Of a stretch of DNA of 64,000 bases, positions 12,101 to 26,150 are shown piece by piece; position 1 is the stretch's first letter; each line of letters opens with the position of its first letter. The translations under genes were made by a program, and so were the position numbers. Source of the DNA: Anopheles merus (Eukaryota; Arthropoda; Insecta; Diptera; Culicidae); assembly GCF_017562075.2 (NCBI RefSeq), contig NC_054084.1, positions 40,764,197 to 40,828,196 on the forward strand, in the 5' to 3' direction. The notes below the pieces were generated by a model. The model saw nothing but the letters and a program-made list of their open reading frames with translations, did not search any database and was not told the origin of the DNA.

Positions 12101-15100
12101 CGCATTTCACCCTTTTCCATTAAACTTTAATGCTCCGGAGAAATATTTGAAACACTTTTATTGCGATTTTACGTTTGCCGTGTAAAATGAAGCACTGTCA
12201 ATGTAGGTACCACATTTGTTATTTATTACCGCTTCCCCATATGACACCCATATGAAGCGTTATGAGTTGTAAATGATTCCTTGGTGGGAGGTAAAGCTTA
12301 GACAACGTTTTTAACGACCTGTACCCTTTTCCTTCATGGTCGACAAACGACACAGTTTCACACACAAAGGCAAGCGTGTGTGAATAGAAAACCACAAATT
12401 CGCGAAATTCACGAGCTTGTCGGTAAGCTTGTCTCGAAACGTTTATATATATTTATGCTAACGTCTATCGTCAAAAACGAGAGCGAGAGCTGATAGACGA
12501 GCGCTGGATGGAGATTATGCGCAACCTCTTCACTAGCTGGGACGTAAACAGGTCGTGAAGTATGGCTTGAATCTTGCAAAGTAATCACCCGCAAACTATT
12601 TACCACACGACTGTATCAAAGAGGTTTCTTCGATAGTGTGTACGTGTGTGTGTACGTGTGTCTGTTAATAGTGGTGGAAAGGATGAGTCCCTTATCGTGG
12701 GACTCGTGCAAACATTTGCCTTCTGCGTCAGCTGATGTTGATTATTCAAATGCTGGGCTGAGCTGGGGCGGTAAAATTTTCCAGCACAATCCAATTTTCC
12801 CTGACAGAGATCAAACACGCCTGAATGGGTTTCTGTGTTATGCACTCCTGTTAAAACGATAAACAGCTCGAACGGGGTACAAGTAGTGCTGAGTCGCAAA
12901 CTATAAGGTCATGGAACTATGGGCACCAATTAGCACGTGTTTCGGGAATTATTTTGAAGTGCGCCAATGGAAATTAATTCAAGATGGCGTGAAGAAGGGC
13001 AAGGGAGCGTAAATGTATTTTGTAAGAATTAATTTTTACCCATCACCCCGGGATAATTGATGAAACGTGAAGTAGATGTTGATTGTGTAGGAATCTAATT
13101 GAGTTTCAGCTATGTTTACGCTTCGATCAGTCACACGCTTCAGTACTATAAATGAAGATTAATAGACAAAATCATACAAACTCTGTAGAAACACATCAAT
13201 CTTAAGCTATTTTCGGAACCTCTCCCTTATTTTTCTGTCACAATTTCTTTGATTTGTTTCCACTCTTTTTTCCCCCATTTTGCCACAAAAGTTTCACGTA
13301 AGCGTATTGTTCCGGGAAAGAGAAAATATGTTTCCGCGAATGTGTTCATTACCAACCAAACTTTTATCCATTCCCGGGATTTACCTCATAAACGATGAAT
13401 AGTACCTTCAAACTCGTCCAGGAGACAGGTGTGTTGCGCGTTTACCCTTTTATTACTTGGCAGTAAAATGATTACTGGAGCTTGTCGAAGCAAAAAATAA
13501 AACCAAAAATCGAAACCGAACTACACCGAGCAATCATATTACACAGTTACAGTATGTGGAGTATATTTGTTTGTTTTTTTTTTTTGTCACATTTCGCTAG
13601 GTATCCGCCTCTTCTTGCTGATTGTTTGCGGTATTGGAAATGCTGTCCGAAACGTGTTTCTTTGGTGTACAGTTGTGTTCCATCAGCGTTCAGAGAAAAA
13701 TGTCTATTATTTTCCTTTTCTTAACTAATTATTGATCAATTTTTTTTTTGTCGCAAGTATGTAGCCCATGAAGCCATTTACTACTTTACTGCGAATTTGT
13801 TAAATGCAAGTGGTACTGTAAGTTTGCTGATACGCAAAGAGACGTTGCGCCGGTAAGGCAAATGCTTGTTTCTACTACTGTTGTGCTGAACGTAGACATG
13901 AAACAGAAGACTGCTTATTAAGCGCATCAGACTCTGTTTACATCTATTGATGATCGTACTAAATATTGTAGAAATAAGAAAGGTTGGTATGAGCGCTGAT
14001 GAGCCAAGAGCGTGTTCACGCAGCACTTTTTTACTTCTATCGATGATCCTGTGTTGGTAACTTTTCAGTAGCTTTCCTATCCTATCGCATATAGCAAGTA
14101 TAGAAGTGGCGTTATCATGTTTAATCATATTTAATTACAATTCTTTCTCCCTCATTATTCTCTGCGTTACACGTTGGCTTACGCCATATCCTTAAACCGT
14201 TCCCGTTGTTATGTTAACAAGTAGATTTATGTTTGATCGCATTACTGTTTTGCAGTATCGCACACCTCAGTCACTGTTCCACGTGCTGTGATGGTAATTG
14301 GTAGATGAAATGTAAAGAAAATACATGCACAACATCAAAAAGGTACTAAACGTCACTCACATTCATGTATACGATTAATGGAGACATATTTTAACCTTTC
14401 AATACCTCTTGACCCAGTCTTGCTTACAACATCAATGTTCTTACGATGACTGTTAAAAAATCAGCACTTATACACACACACACTCACACTTTGTGTCGTA
14501 AATATTTTCCGTGTTTTTCGTACAATATGAGACTTTCGTTTGTGTAAAATAGAAACATCTGTCGTGATTAGCCGAATATATATATGAAGCTTTAGTAGTT
14601 TCTCTTTTTGTTCCTGCTAAACATTTAGTTAACTTGCCAAACGAGGCCGAATCCGTAAAGCCGAACGAAAATAAAGGCCAAAAAGCTTACTGAGCGCGTC
14701 TGAAGCATATTGGGCGAAATATGCGCGATATGATGATGGTTGTTTATCGGGATTTGTTTTTCTTGCGCTTACTGTGTGTTACGCGTACGGTGCGTTAATG
14801 CGTTCATGAGCTTTCCCTGCTTTCTCCACACCGTCTGGTTGTGATTTTCCCTTATCCCGCTCTCCCGATCATGATGATGATCACGTGGTGATAAATCTCA
14901 GTGGGAATTTAATTTGATTCGAGCGGATGTCAATCAATCAACTGGTTGACTATGTTTTTTTATTCATGTTGGCTGGTTCGTACGTTCCTTCTTATGCTTT
15001 ACTGAGCGCACTCACACTTCATCATCGATTATTTTATGGCGCCCGGCAGGAGGGATAAAAACGGGAAGCAGTGGACAAGATTTATCTTCCCCCGTTTCGA

Positions 15101-15366
15101 CGTATTAAACGAGATTCTGGCTTGCCTTAATAGTGCTTAGTTGATTTCGGGTCTCTCCATAAATAAAAATGGATAGTATGGTCATTTTATGGGCAGCCTG
15201 GGATCAACTTTAGTGATTATTATTTTTAGCAGTTATGTTTTTGAATATATAAAATAAAAATAAAAACTACATTTTACTTGTACTATCACCTACAAGTCCT
15301 GTAACATTTGAAGATCATTCCACAAAATCCGAACGTAATGACAGAAAAAGATGTAAACAGTGTGTT

Positions 15367-15372
15367 TTTATT
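15367..15372 (-). terminator. Proximal polyadenylation signal of the membrane-protein gene
   Basis: AATAAA on the minus strand lies about 180 nt after the stop codon at 15554. It would give a short 3' UTR form. The distal alternative is near 9063. Confidence 0.4.
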
Positions 15373-15553
15373 TCGCCGAGGGATTCCATTTTAATTTCCC
15401 TCTCTCACTACACCTCCCCCCTCCTCTCAAACCCACCAGCAAAAAGCTCTACCAAAACTACAAAAATCGTCATCACAATTCGCGTCAGCCTACCGATACG
15501 CAACGCTGCACACGTGCCACCTGCTCGCTCGCTCTCGCTCTTTTACTCTGCTT

Positions 15554-18500
15554 TTAGATGTCGGTCATGTGTATGGCGCCAGTATGCCCGTTGCCCAGCA
15601 GCAGTCGCTTATCGTTATCTGCACCGGGAGGCGATTGGCCCACGTTCCGGGAGTAGTAGTCCGCGTCGCCGTAGCTGCTGTCCTCTTCCAAAATTTTCTC
15701 CAACAGTATCTCACCAGAAGCACCCAGAACTGCAGTTGCGATAGCCATTTAGGGTGAGGTAGAGTTAATTGATCGTGGATGAGAAATGGAGAGATGGAAA
15801 ATAATAAGAATTCGTTGAGTTATGTTGTGTTTATCAGTACAGGACAGAGGAGAACAAAAAACACATATTAACACGCGTACAGATCTTTGCAAAAATTAAC
15901 AAAAACCATAAACACACACACACACTCATTCAAGGAGAAAAGACAAGCGTGAAAAAATAAAAATGGTTAGGTTTTATACGTCGAACTCTGTTTCATCACA
16001 AGAACCAAAACGCGTCAACCAAGGCTGCCTCGTTTATGTTGGGTCTCTTTTAAATTTTTGATGTCGTAAAAGGACCCGCAAATAAACAAGATATAAAAAG
16101 ACAAAGTTTGTGACTATTCACTATCAACTGAAAATCCAAATGAAGCGTATGGAAAGCCGTGACAAACTGAACAGGAGTTGTTTCCCTACAGGAAATTAAC
16201 GTCTACGAATGGGCCTTCTAAAAAGTCGAAATGATTCTAAGGAGAAGATGGAATGATGTGCAGAGAATGGAGTAGCGCAGTGCTTGAGACACTACAATTA
16301 CGATCAAAGAAAATATAGATTTGATAGAGCAAAATTTTTTGTGGTTTTAGCAAGAAAAGGTGGAAAAGGACGCTAAAAGCTAAAGGCGAAAAAATGTGAT
16401 CAGGAAAAGACAGGCAGAAAAAAAAGTATCGAAAGGTATGAAAAATATCGCACAAAACGTGTCTCCTCTCACTCCCTTTCTTTTGTAAACAACAACAGTT
16501 CCGGCAAAGCGAATGCAACACAAGAATGCAACGTGTGAACTAAACATTAAACACATAAAAACACATCATTGGCACATCGGTTTGTCCTCGAATTCGTATT
16601 CGGCTTCCCCATAGATTACCCTTTATGATGATGGTGGTGTAAAACCCATGTCTACCTTTAATTTTGTGTCACTCATACACATACACACACACTCACACGT
16701 GCCTACACTTCAGAAAGACAATGTCGCCCGAAGAGCTTTAGTCTGGTTTGGAGCATAAAACACCTAATAATGGAAAGGAACGGGACGTAGGGGTAGCGTG
16801 ATTTTTTTTACAGATAGGCAGTAAACAAGCTTATATTAAAAAAAGAGATCAAAGAGAAGAAAAAAGAAAAAAAAAACAAAAACCAAAATGCACAAAAGTA
16901 ACAGATAATCATTTTCTTTTTTAAATTCACCTTTCATCTTTTGCAATAAGCTTTTTTATATTGGTTTCAATAACATTCGTCGACTTTGTGAATTGTGCAC
17001 CGTTGAATGCGTGTGTTTTATATACGTTTATTATTATTATTATTTAACAATAATTATACTTTTCCTATTTTACGGTGCAACGTATTGCTTTAGTTGATGA
17101 TTCAATTACACACATTGATACATTGCATAGAAGTTTACTATTTCATAATTTAACATTTAGGTTTTTTTCTAAACATTTTAGTTTGTACTTTACGGTGGTG
17201 ATTGCTTTCATGTTTGGTTTAGCTTTATTTAGTTTAACTCGTCACTTCATAATAGCTTTAGGTTTGTTTCTGCGCTCATTACGTTAAATATTATTGCATC
17301 GGATTTTTGTTGTTGTTCTTCTTCTTGTCTTGTTTTTTTTAAATATATACGTTGAGATCTTATGGTTTCAATAATTTATTCTATATATTTATTGTTTATC
17401 TAGTTTTTGGTTTTATCAATTCAAATCGGTGGCTGAATTACGAATAACAGGCTCGTGAGGCTTGCAATGCAACGGATATACGGATGGCAGTATCACATTA
17501 GTATTTCAACGTGTGGTTTATAGTTTGCTGGCATTATAAGTGCAACTGTAGTAGTGCATGCATTTCGAAGGGTGGTTTAAATAGTTTTTTAGAATTTAGA
17601 CAAAACAAGTAAAATAAAAGGTAAACCAAAGCAATAACAAAACACAAAGAATACAGAAGAAAGTCCCAGAAGGTGTTACGGAAAGAAGGGAAAGAGAGAA
17701 AAAGAAGTATTAGAGTGTGAGGAAAATTCGTTAAGAGATGAAGTGTGGAAAGAAAATAAAAACATTAATATAGAAAACAATAAAACAACGAAAGAGGTAA
17801 CACTGTGCAATCACCAGTTTTTGTGCCGTTCGTAAATAAAACTGCGCGGTCGGGCAAACGAAAGTGGAGTTTATTTTTATTTTAGTTTCTCGTGAACAAA
17901 AAAAAAAAAAACAGTGATACCTTCAAAATCGTGTCAATTTGAAATAGTCCATTGGCATTTAGCCCGAATCGATATCGACTCGGTCGATGGAATTTTTAAG
18001 ATAGTTGCGTTTTATATCGAACGTTTGCACCGGAATGCCCTTTTACGCGCAGTTAGGCAAATTAGTGGCCCCACATGTTTCGCTGCAGCTTCAATTACGA
18101 ACTGGCTAATTGGTGTTGACGGTGGTTGGGTTTGTTTGTTTGTATCAAGGGTTACGTGCATCAGACAGCGTTTAGCTTCCGCGATTAAACCAAAGTGAGA
18201 ATGAGTTTGAGGGTAGCGAAACGAAGTGGAATTAAACAAAACACAACAACATAAAGAGTTTTCCAATCAAATAGTTTAATTGATAATAGTTGAAAAGGAA
18301 AAGAAATAGATGATAGCAAAAAAAGTTCCATGCAAAACGATTATATTTAAAAGGAACCAGTGTATGAGAGAAGAAGAATTAATTGATTGTGTTGCTGAGT
18401 TCACTCAGAATAGATCCATTTTGTGGCTTGCTTCCTTTACTATGCTAAGTTATAATATTGGAAACATAATGAGATTGCAATTAGATGCCCTATTTATTTA

Positions 18501-21500
18501 TCGATTTGATTTAGTGTATATCAAATTTCGAACACAATGAATGATCAATTGAGCTTGTTTATTGATCTTTCCCCGTATTCAATAAGGCTTCCAAGGGTCA
18601 TAACAACATAGGTTTGCCTTTGTGAACGGTTACCGTTGGGGCAACCGTTGGTGCAACCATCGGGAAAGTGCATCGCCATCAATGACAGTAATTGCAATTT
18701 GAATCGAGAAAAACACGAGACAGAAAGCTTGTCGACCCAGAAGAAACGACAATTTGACACAGACCAGCATAATACAGAAGTATTGCACTGATGCATCGGT
18801 GATGTATGTACATTTTTTAATTTACGATCGTCAACATTGACAAATAATGACACACATACAGACGACGAACAGGATGGGTATGGTACACATACGGTCAAGT
18901 GGATGGGTCTGAAGAGCAAAAAAACAGTAAAAGGCAGTTGAAGCAACAATGGACAGCGAGCAAAATCAGGGCTATCGGATGTTTCGCAAGCCGATCACAC
19001 AGATACACCACAACGGGGTGTGTACAGGCAGCACAGCAAAAAGCCGGAAAGGAGGTTTAAAAAAAGGAAAATAGATGGGAAAAAACACACACACAAACCA
19101 ACAACGACACCAAGAAACATCAAACGTTTGAAAAACGAGAGAAAGAGGAAAAAAGAAGCCAAACGTAAGGAAGTGTTTCTTCCACTAGGGGAAATGGATT
19201 TATATTTGCTTAACTTGCCTTGCGCCAGTGTCCCTTTGCTCCGCAGGTTGCATGGCGCCAGGATCGGGATGTAGCTCGGTGATAGTCTTACAAAGCATAG
19301 CCTTATGGAATTTTGATGTCGGGGTTTCAGTGTCAAGTGTGTTTGGATTCAACGTTCCAGCAATTGGTGTTGCACCCATCACCATACCCAATGTTGACAG
19401 TTGGCGAAGAAGAAGAAGTAGAAGGACGAGGGAAGAAAGGGAACGCATAGCATAGCAGCATATTTTTGATTCGAGCAGCGGCGGGGTACCGGTATGCAGG
19501 GTTATTTGATAGCCGAAATGTGGCCGTGAAAAATGAACATAAATGCAGTGGAAGCATCCGGTTTGCGTATCCACAACAGCGTTGCGTCGATGTTGTGTGT
19601 ATAGCGAGAAGGCGATAAAACGGGTGAGATCAGTATGGAAGGATGGGAATGAAGACAAGAATAACAAAAAATGAAGACAAAACGAATAGGTAAATAGTTA
19701 AAGGTGGAAACGCTTATGCCGTTTGCGGTGAGGATAGCCGATCGTGTGTGTGAGGGGAAGTGATGAAATAAAATTGCAAAGAATATCGGTGCTCATTTTT
19801 CAAAAGAATAGCTTAACAATGCATGCCAGTTTTAAAGGAGCAGCAAAACCTCATCCGAAGGTGTGATACATTTCCGTAAAACGTATGTGAGCTTTTTGAT
19901 GTGCAATTTCCGTCTGTCAAGTGTCTGATGTTCCGTACGTACGAATCAAGGGGGGAATATCGGAACTCAAAGTCTATTTGGAGCACAAAACCAAAAGTCT
20001 GCAAAAAATATGAAGCTGGCATGTTGGTACATCGTTTGCTTACGACCTGTTTGTTGTTTTTCCGTTTTTTTTTGTCTAAAACCCCCTTTCACCTTGAGCT
20101 AACTGTGCATAAAACGACTACCAGGCTCTTCCAACATTGATTCAATAGACGGGTTTAGACATTAATTTGGCAGCGCACGAAATTGGGGCATGGTGGTTGC
20201 AATTGTTGCACCCATGATATATTCGCTCAACAGTACCAGGGTCTGGAAATTGGAGTTGTGGTAACTATGTAGTGACTTATGCTACCGTTATTGCACAGTG
20301 AGAAAAAAGCTCACCACAATGTGATGGATTGAAAATTGAGCATTTGTTGATAAAAAATGCATTACGTTTATAAAAGTCACATTAAATTGAGTAATGAAAA
20401 GATCTATACTTTCGTTCCATCATTTGATCATTGAGTATCAAATTATTAATTTAAACATAGTTTTAAAATTGTTTTGTTATATCATACGTCAAATGTTAGT
20501 AAATAATAGAAGGCATTATTTTTGTTTGCATATCATTTCTTCAATGTATTTTAAACTGGTTTGAAAGAAATTTATTAGAAAGAATATTTTAATTCATAGC
20601 ATTCACACAAACCACAGTAAACGTTTACCCATTGTGCACTGGCAGCTGGAAATTAGTCAAAATTAAACTACCCCAACATTGATACAGGACGCTTATTCGG
20701 TTCGGCTGAACGAATGGTTTGAATGATACATCTGTTGGTGGGCTATGAATATTCATTAGCCCGGTTGCCAGCCTGCATCAACTGTCGCGCCGCGTTATTA
20801 CGAGCGAGCGATGCAAATTACGCTCTCAGAATATGGAGGCGCCCGGTCGCTTATTAAACGGAGCTGGGCGTCTCCATTCGGCGAGGGAGAAAGAGTAATG
20901 AAAACATTTCGCTGTTCGAAATATTCGACACGAGTGTGGGTAAGGAGCAAAGAAGTAAAAAAAAAATAACAAGGGCAGGATCGATTGTGTATAAAAGAAC
21001 AAATAAAAATAAAATTGTTTAAAAGAAAACAAGAGCATGGGGATGGTTGGGTGTAGCGAGCGGCGATAATGTTAATTGGATAGGGTCTTTTTTTACTTTT
21101 CTTGCATTAGTTTTTTTCGTTGCAAAACAAACTGCTTGAGGAAGCGAACGCAAGCAATTATTGTTGTGACATATGTACGCTACAGTCTTATTAATGCACT
21201 CATTTTAGTAATTAATACGTCAATCAGTTGTAGAACACGTGTTTAAAATTTGTGTTGTGGGTTGTCACACACAATTTTAGCGTGCCAGCTGATTCGATAA
21301 GCTAATAACTTTTCATTATGAACAACGCTATTAAACAACCAATTTAGTTAATGTGCATATTATTAAAAACGAATACAAATCTATTTGCATTATAAATTAG
21401 CAAAATGAGCTTCTTCCAGCAATCCTCGACCAGACAGCACCAATACTAACATCACAACAAACTGGTACCTAGCAACACTGAATCGAGGGTATTTTCTCGC

Positions 21501-24500
21501 CCAAGATGAATTAGCATTTTTCATCAAGCGTTGGACACGGGCACTGGGCACGATTAAAACTAATTTCTTTTTAATCCACCCAATGGAGGGTAAAATATGC
21601 CAACGGCAATGCCGGCGACCTTGAACGTTCCATCGGAATGCCAGCAGTGGCGAGAGCAGCGGGATACAATAAAATCATACCGGTATGACCACGATAGTGT
21701 ATAAGGCAGCCTGATAGCAGCCGAATAAAACTGTTGGACCGTGTTGCTGCAGCATCTGATTCCAAGTCGCTCAAACCAAGCCATTATCGATCGAGAATGC
21801 ACAATCCATACCGAACAGAGCAGTTACTCAGCGGCTGGGGTGAGCATCTGCACACTTTCCAGGCGAGCAGACACACACTAACACACATACTAAGTGCCCA
21901 GTTTAAAACGCGTCCAAGGTAGAAAGAGAAACAGATGATGTTATCGAGTTTAACAAACCATAAAATACCGAAACAAAATAGAGAGAAAGAAACGAAAAAC
22001 TTTAAAGCGATAAGAAGCCAAAATGTCGAGTGATGTGTGAGGCGCAGATGAGGGAAGGAGAATTAAAAAAAGACACGAAAAGAGAAAATTGGAAAAAAGA
22101 GAACGAAAAACTGACCAGCTTGGTGGAATAAAACAAGATTAATGTGCTTCCCGGGGATACGGTTGCAAATTTATGAGGTGCTTGCTGATGATGGGTGCTA
22201 TGAAAGGGCTACCAGAAAGGCTACGGCGTAGAAACAGTAACCGCGTCTATATGGTGATACTCTGCAGCTAAGATGGTGATGGAAAAGCTATCATAATGAA
22301 TGGTGTGAGCGCTAGTTGCAGAATATATAAAATGTACTAATGAACTTGAACGAAAGCCGAGGGTGAATGGTGATGGATTGGTGTTGTGCTGGTGATGGTG
22401 GTGGTGATGGTGCTGGTGGTGGGTTTTTGCTAAGCAACGACAGAAGGTCTTTCATGCCCTTTCGTTGCTGTGGATATGAGTGCGCCTGGCTTACCTCCGG
22501 ACGGTGTTGTCGGGGTAACCACTTCGCTGCTGGTCGGTGTCAGCAGCACATTCGAGTTGGAAAGATCGTCCAGGCCCCGTTCGGCGGCACCCTTCTGTAT
22601 CTGCATGGCTTTGCGATGATGGCGTGTGGTTAGTCCGCCCGTCTCGACGTCACGCTCCAGTCGATGACCTATACAAGGATAGAGAGATAGAAAGAGAGGA
22701 AAATAGAAAGAAAACGAAGAAGATAATAAACGAGAAGAAAGGAATAATAAAGTAGCGAAAGACTAAGAGAAAGAGAGAGAGAACAGAATGCCCACAATCG
22801 ATAATGAGATCGATCTATCCCGACCAAAGCCAAAAACCACCGGGCATTAAGAAGCCTCAACGGTTATGACGTGCTTCTGTCGTGGGTTGACCGATATCAA
22901 GAGCACGTCCGGTTTCAAACGACTAGCTTTGGCGGATGGCATGCCAGAAAATGGATTTCGATTCGATAGGGAATGTGCGGTTATTTCTGGCCGCGTGGCT
23001 TTCCTACAGCCTCCACAGTACACGGCGTGCTACTGACGGCATCGTTAATCGATATTCGCGTATTTTACGGCAATATCAAAGCTTTCACTCAATGGGCGTA
23101 CATATTGATTTCAAATTTTACGTCTTTTTCTACTCCTACTGCTTCCGTTCTTCTGTGCCTTCCGGATGATATGACACTTTTGGTACCGTTGCGACAGGTA
23201 CCACCGGGTGGGTGGGATAGGATGATTTGTTTTGTTCTGAATGGACAAGTAATGCGAGCCAACCTTATCCAGCTAAAAAATGTGAAAAGGGCGTTCAGGT
23301 TTCTCCGTACAATTTGGCAGACGAAAGAAAAGTGCCGTGTAAAAGAAGAAAGTGGCAGCCACGTTCCGTCATGCTGAGCGGTTTGGGACTGTTCACGCCG
23401 TGTTAATATCGATGACAAGAAGTACATTCCTAACAGCACAAAAGTTTTGTCCATTCGGAAAATAAATTGATGCTAAAATGCCATTTATGAAAGGTCATAT
23501 TTTTTGGTAGGGGTTTCGATGCCTTTTTTGTGGAGCTTTTTGAAAGATTATTCGAAAAAAGGAATACTGTAAGTAGGAATATGAGTTTCGTATTTGTCAC
23601 ACGTTTAAAATTATATGTATTACAGTAACAATAACTTTCTAGACCAAGAAACGACTCATGGAACTCAACGTGTGCAAGAGCTTTGTCGTACAACCCTTGC
23701 ACAAAGAAAACGCCGACCGTGAAGCTCTTTTGATACGATGAATAATATATTGTAGCTATACGCCAACTGCCTTCGTCTTGCGTGATACCACACGTACACA
23801 CGACCTAGACCGTTGTCCTTGCCAAAACGACCAACAATTGGCTGGACGTGCACAACAGAATTGTTTCGCTTAAATTATATACCAGACACACTAACACACT
23901 CTTTCATTTGGTCGCTGACTGACGGAGGTCAATCGAAAGTGAAGTGCCGGACGTGCGTGTCATACAACAAGTCCTCTATGTATTATTGCCAGTTCTAACG
24001 CATGACGTTTTATGTGCGACTTGCGAAAGAAATTCCTCATCTAATCATTTATTAATCGAGCTGTGAGTGATGCACAACAAAACACAAAAAAGAGAACATT
24101 GTTCGATCTTTGTCAATAGCGGCCCACCGGTCAAGTCGTGTCAGCTAACCGGATGTGGCATTTACCTCGTCATGATTTCCCAAAGTGGCATCACACTCTC
24201 TCATGGGAATAAAAGTCCGCCCCCCCCCCTCCCTACAGATCTGGTATGTTGGTTTGCGTGTACTCACCGGACCGGGAACGTGTCAGCTGCCGCTGGACGT
24301 AGCTCTCGAGATCCTGCTCCTCCCGATTACTTATCACACAGTTGAGAATGATTAGAAATATGCCCAGACCGACGGCAAACAGGCCCGTGCAGATCAGTTC
24401 ATTCCACCAGGAGCCTTTGCCTGCGAGAAAGATAAGCATAAGATGATCCGAGTCAAGGGCAGGTGGCGACTTGTTGTAGTGTCACTGACACCGGTTGACG

Positions 24501-25132
24501 TGCTTTCACTTACCTAGCAGGTGCCACGATTGTTGCGGTTGATTGGATAGATTATCTGGAAAAAATCCAGCGCCTAGTAAAAAGATTCCGAAAACTACGA
24601 ACACGACTCCTATGTGCAGCATACCAATGCTGGTGACTACCTGCGGAAGGGAAGCGATGCGTGTGAGAGCACATGAGAGGACGAGTGGATAAATTTCCGG
24701 ATCCCCGCTCGATTGCGTGCTGTGGTCCAATCTAATTTCCTGTCCCTGAACTAAGTGTCCGTCTTGGAGCTTCCAGTCAGTGTTCGCACCGAAATCTTTC
24801 GCAACCCGATCTGATGTCTGATGGCAAGATTTAGCTCGACCACCGCCCCAAACACGTACCTCACCCCTCGAAAACATGTAGACATACTTACTTTCGTATC
24901 TAAATTATTATTATCGGTGATGTGCACTTTCTGGGGGTGAAATTTTCGACGTGTCGAACCGTGCGGCGAATGGGTGTCACCGCTTTCCGAGCTCTGTATG
25001 CTGTAGCGGCGCTCCCGGGCCTTGCGCTGATTGTCGCGTCTCTTGCGCTGCCGCTTGATGGCAAGCGCCGAATGGATGCCGACCGAATGCATCTTGCACC
25101 AGAATCGCTTAAGCTGCAGCCACGGATAATTT
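15554..25132 (-). CDS. Unrecognised protein with two membrane segments (TMEM200/TMEM74-like layout), five firm exons
   Basis: Minus-strand exons 24892-25132, 24514-24640, 24268-24420, 22495-22668 and 15554-15729 join in phase with good GT-AG sites and give 289 aa from the first acceptor. In order: a very basic stretch (IKRQRKRRDNQRKARERR), a polar linker, TM1 in GMLHIGVVFVVFGIFLLGAG, a short loop, TM2 in LICTGLFAVGLGIFLIILN, then a long polar tail ending GHTGAIHMTDI. Basic region, hairpin of two helices and polar tail recall the TMEM200 (DUF2371) and TMEM74 families, but I cannot assign it. Its job is unknown. The 5' end is unsettled: the acceptor at 25133 needs an upstream exon ending with two bases of a codon; a fitting 11-nt start exon lies at 41304-41314, or M14 of the first exon (AAGATGCAT) starts the protein. 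Introns of 6.8 and 1.6 kb separate the last exons. Confidence 0.75.
15730..22494. other. Large last intron of the membrane-protein gene
   Basis: This 6.8-kb AT-rich intron shows no supported exon. A 20-residue-scale open segment near 19,200-19,300 (minus) looks protein-like but its phases do not match the flanking exons. A GGT-rich run lies just beyond the next exon boundary near 22,380-22,430. Direct joining of the exon ending at 22495 to the one starting at 15729 restores one codon (G|TT, valine). Confidence 0.6.
22669..24267. other. Intron of the membrane-protein gene (1.6 kb)
   Basis: The interval runs between the firm exons at 22495-22668 and 24268-24420. It starts with the donor CGGTCCG|GTGAGT on the minus strand and ends with CTTGTATAG. 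I see no further exon or repeat in it. Confidence 0.7.
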
Positions 25133-25968
25133 CTGTGAAGCGGGAGGAAAATAAGGGTGCCTATGAGAATGTGCAAATGTGAACCTTCGAGACCGATGTC
25201 AATGCGCACTTGATACGTCGCAGCATCAGTCTTAGTAACATGCGAACTCGTACATTGCTACGGCCCGATGATGGTTTGCGATGCATGGAAAAGAAGGCTC
25301 GCATAGGGACAAAGGATGTGGCGCTTAGAAACGCTGATACGTGCCAGCTGTAAAAGTAATCGGATAATGGTTTTTACGATAATGAATGTTATCGACCAGT
25401 GAGCTGAGAAGTCAGTAATGTGACCAAGAATAGAAACGAGGAACGCAAAGAACGCCTTGAGAAGACCGCTTCATGGTCCGTCCGATGTCATAAAGCATTC
25501 TCGACGCGTTGAGGGTTGTAAGAAATGTTTGATATTTTGGAATTCATCTTGGTGTATGGTATGTTGGAGGGAAAATGCGGAAGATAGCATAGTTTATAGC
25601 ATGACATTGAATTTTGTACATTCTGGAGGCAAGAGGCTCATTTTATGAGCTTGAGAACCTTGTTGACGGCTTCGAAATCAATGTTGGAGTCATAAAAATA
25701 TCTGCTCGGACTAGCAGAACTTGAGGAAAACGATGGTATTGGTGACGTACAAGAAGTTAGAAGTTAAATATGCAGCTTAAAAAGATGTAAAAATATTAAG
25801 AATAAGGAATCATTCAATATTGTTCGCTAATGATAATTCATTCATCTTCTGTTTTTCTTTGTTGTATTTACTGCTACAAGGTCGAAAGTGTAACGATGTT
25901 TCCAAACAAGGAGAAACATTTATTTGGGTGTGGTGTAACATGATAAGAATAAGATTTATATCATTTCA

Positions 25969-26150
25969 TTTATTTATTTAATAGGACGGACCAAGAGGCC
26001 CCTCTAAAGATAATTCTTCATCATACCAACAAGATTGGATCGAATGAAATGCAAAAGAAGGTTATCTAGATAGTAATTCACCAATACCCATTCGACCTTA
26101 CATCAGTTACATTCAATAAATGATTTAACTGAAAGCCTGGAGACTAAAGT
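25969..26150 (-). mobile_element. Probable 3' end of a decayed non-LTR retrotransposon
   Basis: Read on the minus strand, a short protein-like stretch (FIRSNLVGMMKNYL) runs into GGTCCGTCCTATT and then AAATAAATAAAT. An ORF tail followed by an (AAAT)n tract is how several insect jockey-type elements end. The left limit of the copy is arbitrary and the frame has a stop, so only a remnant is claimed. Confidence 0.35.

Larger units (their letters stand above)
9012..15553. other. 6.5-kb T-rich interval; candidate very long 3' UTR of the minus-strand membrane-protein gene
   Basis: No coding exon was found on either strand. The plus strand is evenly T-rich with many short A/T tracts, so a minus-strand transcript would be A/U-rich. 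Minus-strand AATAAA motifs occur both near the stop codon (15367-15372) and far away (9063-9068, next to the RNase Z end). It holds no recognisable transposon ends. Either this is a long, alternatively ended 3' UTR, as is common for neural genes in insects, or plain intergenic DNA. Confidence 0.35.

Noticed and set aside
19200..19300. Minus-strand segment reading TITELHPDPGAMQPAEQ with a GC-type donor (AAG|GCAAGT)
   Set aside because: It looks protein-like, but its start and end phases match neither the 22.5-kb exon nor the last exon at 15.7 kb, and those two join directly in phase.
22367..22440. Glycine/aspartate-rich plus frame (GDGGGDGAGGG)
   Set aside because: It comes from a GGTGAT-type low-complexity run inside the membrane-protein gene intron.
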